A stretch of DNA of 5,670 bases from NCBI GenBank assembly GCA_021157505.1, contig JAGGWI010000234.1:1-5670 (forward strand), read 5' to 3'. The notes under the pieces are model-generated. The model was given only the letters and a program-made list of their open reading frames with translations, searched no databases and was not told the DNA's origin. Shown piece by piece: positions 1 to 5,459 of this stretch. Position 1 is the stretch's first letter; each line of letters starts with the position of its first letter. The stretch is from Desulfuromusa sp. Lineage in GTDB: Bacteria > Desulfobacterota > Desulfuromonadia > Desulfuromonadales > Geopsychrobacteraceae. The translations under genes were made by a program, and so were the position numbers.

Positions 1-1
1 C

Positions 2-952
2 TCCGATGCCGCGGTCTTCAGACCCCTGCTTGACTCTTTTGAAGGGGTGGTGGTTGCTCATGGAATCTGCCCCAGTTACAGCGATATTGATACCTACCAC
101 ATGATGGCCTGTGCGATTGACGAAGGGTTACGTAACTATGTCGCTGTGGGGGGTAATATTGATCATGTTGCCGGTCTGGATAACTTTTGCTGGTGTGATC
201 CGGTCGAAAGTGCCAAAACGCCGGATGGCAGATATAAAGCAGCACAGCTGGTTCGGGCCAATCAAGCCTTGTACGATTACTGTGTCGCTTTCTCTGTCCC
301 ACTGATTTCCGGTAAAGATTCAATGAAGAATGATTATCAGATTGGTGATAACAAAATATCGATTCCGCCAACGGTGCTGTTTTCAGTTATCGGTAAGATT
401 GATGATGTTTGTAAGGCGGTCTCCATGGATGTAAAACAGCCCGGTGACCGGGTTTATCTGCTTGGAACCACCAGTGACGAATTGGGTGGGTCAGAATATT
501 ATGCCCAGCATGGTGAATTGGGTTCTCAAGTGCCGCAGGTCGATTCTGAGCAGGCTTTGCTCCGTTATCAAACCCTCAATCGTGCTCAACAGCAGGGATT
601 GATCGCCTCTTGCCATGATCTCTCGGATGGTGGCTTGGGAGTTGCTCTGGCTGAATCTGCATTTGCCGGTGGTTTTGGAATTCAGACTGAGCTTTCGTAT
701 GTGGATGTTGCTGGCACTGTTCGTGAAGATAAACTGCTCTTTTCAGAATCACAGAGCCGTTTGCTGGTCACTGTTCGACCTGAACATAAAGAGAGTTTTG
801 AGACCTTGTTTGATGGGCAAAGTTGTTGTTGTATTGGTCAGGTCATTACCCAGCCTGAATTGATCATTAACGGCTTACATGGGCAAAGCCTGATTAAAGT
901 ACCCATTGAAAACTTGAAACAGGCGTGGCAAGCGCCTCTGCGGGAGATGTAG
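2..952 (+). CDS. purL: Phosphoribosylformylglycinamidine synthase, synthetase subunit PurL (3' part, 5' end outside window)
   Basis: This subunit performs the ATP-dependent FGAR to FGAM step of cytoplasmic purine synthesis, using ammonia delivered by the glutaminase PurQ. The frame is open from the left edge, so the gene starts upstream; the visible part is 316 residues plus TAG. Seen in the fragment (its own numbering): GNIDHVAGLDNFCW at 51-64, SGKDSMKND at 103-111, ELGGSEYY at 160-167, HDLSDGGLGVAL at 205-216 and ESQSRLLV at 249-256. These are hallmarks of the second AIRS-type N and C domains of FGAM synthase. The wording resembles the long PurL lineage rather than the short Bacillus type, but the protein ends after the AIRS-C domain with no fused glutaminase. 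The GTG at 47 is internal, since homologous sequence (DAAVFRP) continues upstream of it. A run of three cysteines (275-277) is unusual but lies in a poorly conserved stretch. The family assignment is firm; total length cannot be known here. Confidence 0.96.
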   Translation, partial: SDAAVFRPLLDSFEGVVVAHGICPSYSDIDTYHMMACAIDEGLRNYVAVGGNIDHVAGLDNFCWCDPVESAKTPDGRYKAAQLVRANQALYDYCVAFSVPLISGKDSMKNDYQIGDNKISIPPTVLFSVIGKIDDVCKAVSMDVKQPGDRVYLLGTTSDELGGSEYYAQHGELGSQVPQVDSEQALLRYQTLNRAQQQGLIASCHDLSDGGLGVALAESAFAGGFGIQTELSYVDVAGTVREDKLLFSESQSRLLVTVRPEHKESFETLFDGQSCCCIGQVITQPELIINGLHGQSLIKVPIENLKQAWQAPLREM

Positions 953-953
953 A

Positions 954-1772
954 ATGGCCAGAACCGTTAAAGCGATTGTTATTTCTGGTAATGGAACCAA
1001 TTGTGAGGATGCCGTTGCCCATGCCTGCCGTCTGGTGGGTGCTACTGCTGATATTGTTCATATTTCTGAACTGCTTGGCGGTCGGGTGAAGTTAGAAGAT
1101 TACCACTTTCTCCACCTGGTTGGAGGCTTTCTGGATGGTGACGACCTCGGTAGTGCTAAGGCCGGGGCGAATCGGCTGTTACACGCCCGGGTTGCCGGTG
1201 AGGTTGAGCCCCTTGCTACCCAGATGAAAGAATTTATTGCTGCAGGTAAGCTGGTGATGGGGGTGTGTAATGGTTTTCAGTTGTTGGTTAAAATGGGTCT
1301 GTTGCCAGCAATAGAGAGCCATTTTCAGCAAACCTGCACCTTGACCAATAATGATCATGGGCGGTTTGAAGACCGTTGGTGCTGGTTGAAAGTTGATCCG
1401 GATTCCCCTTGTGTTTACACCCGGGGATTGAATGGGCTCTACCTGCCGATCCGGCACGGGGAGGGAAAGTTTGTCACCGATTGCCCGGAGACGCTTCCTC
1501 AGCTGGAAAATGGTCATCTGACAGTGCTGAAGTATGCCGACCGTGATCTCCACCCAACGATGGAATTTCCGGACAATCCGAACGGCAGCCAGAATGCAAT
1601 TGCCGGAATCTGTGATCCTACCGGGCGACTATTTGGCTTGATGCCCCATCCAGAAGCTTTTACCCATCGGACTCACCACCCCCGTTGGACACGGGAAACT
1701 TTACCTGACGAAGGGATGGGTCTACTTCTGTACCGTAACGCGATTAATTTTATTGAAAAAGAATTAATTTAA
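954..1772 (+). CDS. purQ: Phosphoribosylformylglycinamidine synthase, glutaminase subunit PurQ
   Basis: This is a class I glutamine amidotransferase that hydrolyses glutamine and passes ammonia to PurL for FGAM formation. It has 272 residues. The nucleophile is Cys105 in VMGVCNGFQLL, and the catalytic His232 and Glu234 are in LMPHPEAF. HGEG at 168-171 and NPNGSQNAIAG at 208-218 are also typical. The phrasing HISELLGGR...LEDYHFL near residues 36-53 resembles the C-terminal glutaminase domain of the large one-chain PurL of Enterobacteria, and the length exceeds the roughly 225-230 residues of Bacillus-type PurQ. The loop after VGG reads FLDGDDLGSAKAG instead of the common FSYGDYL. The ATG comes one base after the purL stop, with GGGAG at 942-946 inside the purL end as ribosome binding site, so translation is probably coupled and the subunits made in matched amounts. 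The assignment is firm. Confidence 0.96.
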   Translation: MARTVKAIVISGNGTNCEDAVAHACRLVGATADIVHISELLGGRVKLEDYHFLHLVGGFLDGDDLGSAKAGANRLLHARVAGEVEPLATQMKEFIAAGKLVMGVCNGFQLLVKMGLLPAIESHFQQTCTLTNNDHGRFEDRWCWLKVDPDSPCVYTRGLNGLYLPIRHGEGKFVTDCPETLPQLENGHLTVLKYADRDLHPTMEFPDNPNGSQNAIAGICDPTGRLFGLMPHPEAFTHRTHHPRWTRETLPDEGMGLLLYRNAINFIEKELI

Positions 1773-1817
1773 AGGTTGGTTTGCGATCATCCCCAGATTT
1801 AAGGAGTCAGTATATAC

Positions 1818-3227
1818 ATGTTTGATAAACTCCATGAAGAGTGCGGTGTATTCGGAATTTTCGGACATCCAGAAGCCGCCAATTTGACCTATCTCGGGCT
1901 TTATGCCCTACAGCACCGTGGTCAGGAGAGTTGTGGTATCGTTGCTTCTGATGGTGTGCAGCTTAAAGCACACCTCGGAATGGGGCTGGTTGCGGATGTT
2001 TTTAAACATGATGACATCTTCGCCAAGCTGCCAGGCCCTGCCGCTATCGGGCACGTCCGCTATTCGACAGCCGGTGGCAATGACATGAAAAACTGTCAGC
2101 CAATCATGGTTGATTATTCCCGAGGCAGTATTGCTATTGCCCACAACGGCAATCTGGTCAACGCACCGGAGTTGCGGCATGAGTTGGAAAAAAGTGGTTC
2201 CATCTTTTCCACGACTGCTGATACCGAAACGATTATCCACCTGATTGCCCGGGCTCAGTCCGATTCTCTGGTGGATCGAGTTTGCGAATCGTTAAAACAG
2301 GTTAAAGGGGCATATAGTCTGGCTTTTTTGACGGAAACCCGGATGATTGCGGTTCGTGATCCGAGTGGGTTTCGTCCTTTGAGCCTGGGTCGGCTGGATG
2401 GTGCTTTTGTTGTCTCTTCTGAATCGTGTGCCTTTGATTTGATCGAAGCTGAATATATTCGGGAAATTGAACCCGGAGAAATGATTGTTATCGACAAGAA
2501 GGGGATGAAATCCTATTTTCCTTTTCCTGGGGAGGTGAGAAATACCCCCTGTATTTTCGAATATATCTATTTTGCTCGCCCCGACAGCCGGATTTTCAAT
2601 CGTATGGTCTACCCGGTACGAAAAGAGTTTGGTCGTCAACTTGCCCGCCAGTACCCGGTTGAAGCTGATCTGGTTATCGCCGTCCCTGATTCAGGGATGC
2701 CCGCTGCGATGGGATATGCTGAGGAAGCGGGTCTTCCTTTTGAATTGGGGCTGATCCGTAACCACTATATTGGCCGCACCTTTATTGAGCCACAGCAGTC
2801 GATTCGCCACTTTGGTGTCAAGCTGAAGCTCAATCCGGTTCGTGAGGTAATCGAGGGGAAACGGGTGGTGGTGGTTGATGATTCCATCGTCCGGGGAACC
2901 ACATCACGTAAAATTGTCAAGATGATCCGTAATGCTGGAGCCAAGGAGGTTCACGTCCGTATTTCAAGTCCACCAGTCAACTATCCCTGCTTTTATGGTA
3001 TTGATACCCCGTCGCGGAAGGAGTTGATTGCGGCTTCACATAGTGTTGATGAAATTGCCCGTTATATTACTGCGGATAGCCTCTGTTATCTTGATATCGA
3101 GGGGCTTCATGCAACCCTGAAACAGTTTGGCGATCATAAACTTGATTTTTGTGATGCATGTTTCAGCGGCAAGTACCCGATCATGTTTCCCCGTTTGAAA
3201 GAGAGTAATCAACTTGGTCTGTTTTGA
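1818..3227 (+). CDS. purF: Amidophosphoribosyltransferase PurF (propeptide and Fe-S type)
   Basis: PurF catalyses the committed first step of purine synthesis: PRPP plus glutamine gives phosphoribosylamine, glutamate and pyrophosphate. It has 469 residues. The N-terminal Ntn-type glutaminase domain has its nucleophile at Cys9 in EECGVFGI, so an eight-residue propeptide would be removed. It continues with LQHRGQESCG (31-40), GHVRYST (78-84) and IAHNGNL (107-113). The C-terminal phosphoribosyltransferase domain carries the PRPP motif VVVVDDSIVRGTT (350-362, acidic pair 354-355). Cys245, Cys391, Cys445 and Cys448 fall at the positions expected for the [4Fe-4S] ligands of the Bacillus subtilis enzyme; the E. 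coli type lacks these and the propeptide. In the B. subtilis enzyme the cluster is oxygen-labile and the enzyme is feedback-inhibited by purine nucleotides; the same is inferred here. The ATG is preceded by AAGGAG at 1801-1806, 11 bases away. It lies 45 bases after purQ, probably in the same transcript. Confidence 0.98.
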   Translation: MFDKLHEECGVFGIFGHPEAANLTYLGLYALQHRGQESCGIVASDGVQLKAHLGMGLVADVFKHDDIFAKLPGPAAIGHVRYSTAGGNDMKNCQPIMVDYSRGSIAIAHNGNLVNAPELRHELEKSGSIFSTTADTETIIHLIARAQSDSLVDRVCESLKQVKGAYSLAFLTETRMIAVRDPSGFRPLSLGRLDGAFVVSSESCAFDLIEAEYIREIEPGEMIVIDKKGMKSYFPFPGEVRNTPCIFEYIYFARPDSRIFNRMVYPVRKEFGRQLARQYPVEADLVIAVPDSGMPAAMGYAEEAGLPFELGLIRNHYIGRTFIEPQQSIRHFGVKLKLNPVREVIEGKRVVVVDDSIVRGTTSRKIVKMIRNAGAKEVHVRISSPPVNYPCFYGIDTPSRKELIAASHSVDEIARYITADSLCYLDIEGLHATLKQFGDHKLDFCDACFSGKYPIMFPRLKESNQLGLF

Positions 3228-3255
3228 TATAAATAAATAGGTTACATATAGATAC
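3222..3255 (+). promoter_or_regulatory. Candidate internal sigma70-type promoter ahead of pyrE
   Basis: TTGATA at 3224-3229, overlapping the purF stop, is followed after 17 bases by TATAGA at 3247-3252. These match the -35 consensus at five of six and the -10 consensus at four of six positions with ideal spacing. The 54-base purF-pyrE gap is much more AT-rich than its surroundings. Chance matches are common in AT-rich DNA, so this is only a candidate. If real, it would allow pyrE to be expressed apart from the purine genes. Confidence 0.35.
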
Positions 3256-3268
3256 TTAATGTTATTTC

Positions 3269-3274
3269 AAGGAG
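3269..3274 (+). promoter_or_regulatory. Ribosome binding site that decides the pyrE start
   Basis: AAGGAG lies four bases before an in-frame GTG (3279) and seven bases before the adjacent ATG (3282). The seven-base spacing and the better codon favour ATG 3282 as the start. Confidence 0.75.
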
Positions 3275-3281
3275 TGATGTG

Positions 3282-3833
3282 ATGTCGGTAAAGGAAGAGT
3301 TAAAAGTAATTATTCGTGAATTATCCTATGAAGAACGTGAGGTGACGCTGGCTTCAGGTCGAAAAAGTAATTTTTATTTCGATGGAAAACAGACCACCCT
3401 CCATTCACGTGGTGGCTTACTGGTGGGGCAGGCTTTCTGGGAAGAGGTGAAGCAGTTTGGTGAGACAATTGATGGGGTTGGTGGTTTGACTCTTGGTGCT
3501 GATCCGATTGCCACAGCAACCTCAATTGCCGCTCAACTGGAAGGGGTCAATGTCCACGCCTTTATTATCCGCAAAGAACCGAAAGGGCACGGAACCGGTC
3601 AGTGGCTGGAAGGCCGGAAGAACCTTCCCCCTGGCTCAAAAGTTGTTATTGTTGAAGATGTGACCACCACTGGAGGTTCTTCAATGAAGGCTGTCGAACG
3701 GGCGCAAGCAGAGGGTCTTGAGGTGGTTGGAATTGTCACTCTGGTTGATCGTGAAGAGGGGGCTCGTGAAGCGATTGAAGGGGCAGGGCAGGTGTTGCGG
3801 ACAGTTTTTACTAAATCTGAGGTTGTTAGTTAA
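3282..3833 (+). CDS. pyrE: Orotate phosphoribosyltransferase PyrE
   Basis: PyrE transfers phosphoribose from PRPP to orotate to give OMP, the fifth step of de novo pyrimidine synthesis, as a cytoplasmic and normally dimeric enzyme. From ATG 3282 it has 183 residues, within the bacterial range. Seen: an N-terminal substrate-binding stretch LASGRKSNFYFDGK (23-36), GGLTLGADP (67-75), the flexible catalytic loop RKEPKGHGTG (97-106, with Lys98, Lys101 and His103), and the type I phosphoribosyltransferase PRPP motif VVIVEDVTTTGG (121-132). The gene could also begin one codon earlier at GTG 3279. It is the last gene of the plus-strand cluster and is followed by a strong hairpin. Placement after purF suggests joint control of two PRPP-using enzymes, although a possible promoter in the gap would permit separate expression. 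Other type I phosphoribosyltransferases share the PRPP motif, but the N-terminal and loop motifs point to orotate. Confidence 0.94.
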   Translation: MSVKEELKVIIRELSYEEREVTLASGRKSNFYFDGKQTTLHSRGGLLVGQAFWEEVKQFGETIDGVGGLTLGADPIATATSIAAQLEGVNVHAFIIRKEPKGHGTGQWLEGRKNLPPGSKVVIVEDVTTTGGSSMKAVERAQAEGLEVVGIVTLVDREEGAREAIEGAGQVLRTVFTKSEVVS

Positions 3834-3856
3834 CAAACTCACTGGTTGTTTGGTTC

Positions 3857-3895
3857 AACAGACATCCTCCCGGCTTTGCCGTGGGGATGTCTGTT
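3857..3895. terminator. Long hairpin between convergent pyrE and transporter genes, probable two-way terminator
   Basis: The arms 3857-3874 and 3878-3895 pair over 18 positions around a three-base loop (TTT). The outer 11 base pairs are perfect (AACAGACATCC with GGATGTCTGTT). Inside there is one G-T pair (3868/3884), one mismatch (3870/3882) and a GC-rich tip. It begins 23 bases after the pyrE stop, and its right end overlaps two bases of the transporter's stop codon. The plus-strand exit (ATATTGTATATTGG) is AU-rich without a clean U run, and the minus-strand exit is not U-rich. Termination is therefore inferred from stem strength and position, and is more convincing for pyrE than for the transporter. 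Confidence 0.7.
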
Positions 3896-5042
3896 ATATT
3901 GTATATTGGTCTTTGGTCAGCTTTAGAATGACAACCGCAATCAGAATGATCGTGGCAAGAACATAGAGAGGGATCGTAAAACTCCCGGTTTTGTCATAAA
4001 AATATCCGGCAAAGAGTGGTGCTACCGCGCCGGGGATATTAGCAGAAAAAAGCCAGCCATAAATTGAACCCACCTTGTCTGCTCCCCAGACTCTGGCAAC
4101 TGAACCAGCATAGATCACCAGAACCCCGCCATAATTAAACCCGGCGATAGCGGCAAAAATCTGTAAGCCAATCGGAGATGTGACAATCAGGGGAGAGGCA
4201 AATAGAAGGAGTGCCTGCGCCAGAAGGTTCAGCTGAATGATGCTGCGACTATTGAATCGATCAAATATCCCACCCCAGGCGACTCTGCCGATGGCATTGG
4301 CAATGGCAAAAAATGAGACGGCACTGACCCCGGTCATCAGTGTTGCCGTTTTATAGAATTCCTTGATATTGGCGTTAATGGCAAAACCAGCAGCGAGTCC
4401 GGTAAACATAGCAAAATAGAGAATGATGAACCTTTTGTCGGTCAGAACCTCACGGAAGCCGAGCTTAATCGTACCTGCTTTGGAAAAATTGGGTGGATTT
4501 CGCATGAAAAAACCTGAAAACACAATAAGAATCATGAAGATGACACCAAAATAACCAAACAGAGTAAACGGGGTCAGGCCGAGCTTTAACATGTATCCTG
4601 CTGCGGTACTGACCAGAGCGGCACCACCACCAAATCCAGCCACGGCAACGCCAGTCACCAGCCCCTTGTTGTTGGGGAACCACTTTATACAGGTCGAGAT
4701 CGGGACAATGTAGGCAATCCCGGCACCGATCCCGGCAATTACACCGTTACCGAGAATCGTATAAGTAAAATTGTGAATACCAAAGGAAGAGATGATCCAG
4801 CCACTGCCGAACAGTAGCCCGCCACTGATAGCGGCAATTCGTGGCCCGATTTTATCCACCAGAGTACCGGAGAAAATCATTGTCAGCGGAAAGATAAAAT
4901 AAAAGACCGAAAAGGGAATTTGCGCCTGGGTCTGAGTGATTCCCACCAATATTTTCAAATTTTGCACATAGACTGACCAGGAGTAGGTTGCACCGAGGCA
5001 GAGTTGCATCAGTAAGGCGGAGAGGATAATCATGATTCGCAT
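3894..5042 (-). CDS. MFS transporter of the OFA (oxalate/formate antiporter-like) family, substrate unknown
   Basis: This is a predicted inner-membrane secondary carrier of 382 residues. About 12 hydrophobic segments are visible, near residues 5-25, 43-62, 70-90, 95-118, 127-150, 160-180, 204-224, 238-258, 268-285, 291-314, 327-348 and 354-374, with a central polar loop at 181-203. The first helix contains QLCLGATYSWSVY (13-25), the signature opening of the OFA family. MFS motif A appears as GTLVDKIGPR (59-68), with a second-half counterpart GRVAWGGIFDRF (252-263). OFA members carry small carboxylates such as oxalate, formate or lactate, and many are uncharacterised. I see no lysine in the predicted helix 11, where oxalate carrier OxlT has a substrate-binding lysine, so oxalate itself is doubtful; this comparison was made without an alignment. 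The start ATG (5040-5042) has AGGAG at 5049-5053 on the same strand, six bases away. It is a lone gene, convergent with pyrE and divergent from the cysteine-cluster gene, so context gives no substrate. Confidence 0.9.
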   Translation of the reverse strand: MRIMIILSALLMQLCLGATYSWSVYVQNLKILVGITQTQAQIPFSVFYFIFPLTMIFSGTLVDKIGPRIAAISGGLLFGSGWIISSFGIHNFTYTILGNGVIAGIGAGIAYIVPISTCIKWFPNNKGLVTGVAVAGFGGGAALVSTAAGYMLKLGLTPFTLFGYFGVIFMILIVFSGFFMRNPPNFSKAGTIKLGFREVLTDKRFIILYFAMFTGLAAGFAINANIKEFYKTATLMTGVSAVSFFAIANAIGRVAWGGIFDRFNSRSIIQLNLLAQALLLFASPLIVTSPIGLQIFAAIAGFNYGGVLVIYAGSVARVWGADKVGSIYGWLFSANIPGAVAPLFAGYFYDKTGSFTIPLYVLATIILIAVVILKLTKDQYTI

Positions 5043-5077
5043 ACGATTCTCCTGAGTAGAAGGGATTTGGCAGAATC

Positions 5078-5106
5078 AACCTAGGTCTATTTTTAAATAT
5101 TGTCAA
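5078..5106 (-). promoter_or_regulatory. Candidate promoter of the MFS transporter
   Basis: On the minus strand a perfect -35 TTGACA (5101-5106) is followed after 17 bases by TAGGTT (5078-5083). The -10 element matches the consensus at only three of six positions, so the promoter may be weak, activator-dependent or misplaced. The site is 36 bases upstream of the transporter start. Confidence 0.4.
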
Positions 5107-5129
5107 TGGACTGTTTTTACTGTTATACG
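5100..5129 (+). promoter_or_regulatory. Candidate promoter of the cysteine-cluster gene
   Basis: TTGTCA at 5100-5105 (five of six to the -35 consensus) is followed after 18 bases by TATACG at 5124-5129 (four of six to the -10 consensus). The -35 occupies the same bases as the minus-strand -35 of the transporter, because both come from the small palindrome ATTGTCAAT at 5099-5107. Two copies of ACTGTT (5110-5115 and 5119-5124) lie in the spacer. Position between divergent genes supports it; base matches are moderate. Confidence 0.4.
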
Positions 5130-5157
5130 AAACAATAACTGAGGGATGTGATCGAGT

Positions 5158-5162
5158 TGAGG
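5158..5162 (+). promoter_or_regulatory. Ribosome binding site that decides the start of the cysteine-cluster gene
   Basis: TGAGG is six bases before ATG 5169. An in-frame GTG at 5148 would have its purine-rich stretch (GAGGG, 5141-5145) only two bases away, which is too close. TTG 5157 would be served by that same stretch at 11 bases. ATG 5169 is preferred. Confidence 0.6.
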
Positions 5163-5168
5163 TTGGCA

Positions 5169-5456
5169 ATGGACAAGCAGGAAAAGATATCAGGCGATAC
5201 GGTGGCATGGGAGGCAATCTGCGAACATTGCGGGCGCTGCTGTTATGAGAAGTATGAGTATCAAGGGAGGATTTTCTATGGCGATACCCCCTGTGAATAT
5301 CTTGATTTAGAAACTAACCAGTGCCGTATTTATGCGCAGCGCTCTGAGCTTAATCCTGAGTGTGCCCGTTTAACTCCTAAGCTGGTGAAATCCGGCATTT
5401 TGCCCCCCGGCTGTCCCTATGTGACGCAGTTGAAACCCTCTGATTCTGACCGGTAA
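5169..5456 (+). CDS. Small CxxCxxCC cysteine-cluster protein (YkgJ / UPF0153 type)
   Basis: The protein is 95 residues from ATG 5169, or 102 if translation starts at GTG 5148. It has eight cysteines: the CxxCxxCC block at 18, 21, 24 and 25 (ICEHCGRCCYEK), then Cys42 in DTPCEYL, Cys52 in NQCRIY, Cys65 in PECARL and Cys82 in GCPY. This arrangement is typical of the family annotated as a putative zinc- or iron-chelating domain. The biochemical role of most members is unknown, so metal binding is a family-level prediction. There is no signal peptide or membrane segment, so it is probably cytoplasmic. It diverges from the MFS transporter and converges on the methyltransferase gene, with only three bases between the two stop codons and no hairpin in that gap. 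A link with siroheme or iron metabolism is possible but not shown. Confidence 0.85.
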   Translation: MDKQEKISGDTVAWEAICEHCGRCCYEKYEYQGRIFYGDTPCEYLDLETNQCRIYAQRSELNPECARLTPKLVKSGILPPGCPYVTQLKPSDSDR

Positions 5457-5459
5457 TTT

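Noticed and set aside
18..371. Minus-strand open frame opposite purL
   Set aside because: It lies inside a clearly conserved PurL reading frame, and its translation shows no recognisable domain.
47..952. GTG at 47 as the real start of the first gene
   Set aside because: PurL-like sequence continues upstream in frame to the window edge and a 301-residue protein would lack most of the enzyme; the gene is cut by the edge.
1179..1553. Minus-strand open frame opposite purQ
   Set aside because: It is antisense to conserved PurQ motifs, with no family resemblance.
1773..1817. Riboswitch or PUR-type operator before purF
   Set aside because: The 45-base gap is too short for a purine riboswitch, and I see no recognisable operator palindrome or stable stem.
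2292..2639. Minus-strand open frames opposite purF
   Set aside because: They are antisense to a conserved gene; composition looks like a shadow and no motif is recognisable.
3718..3966. Plus-strand open frame crossing the pyrE end and the hairpin
   Set aside because: It overlaps conserved pyrE codons in another frame and runs through the terminator hairpin into the transporter.
4852..5217. Minus-strand open frame across the divergent intergenic region
   Set aside because: It overlaps the transporter start in a different frame and the promoter region; it is not protein-like.
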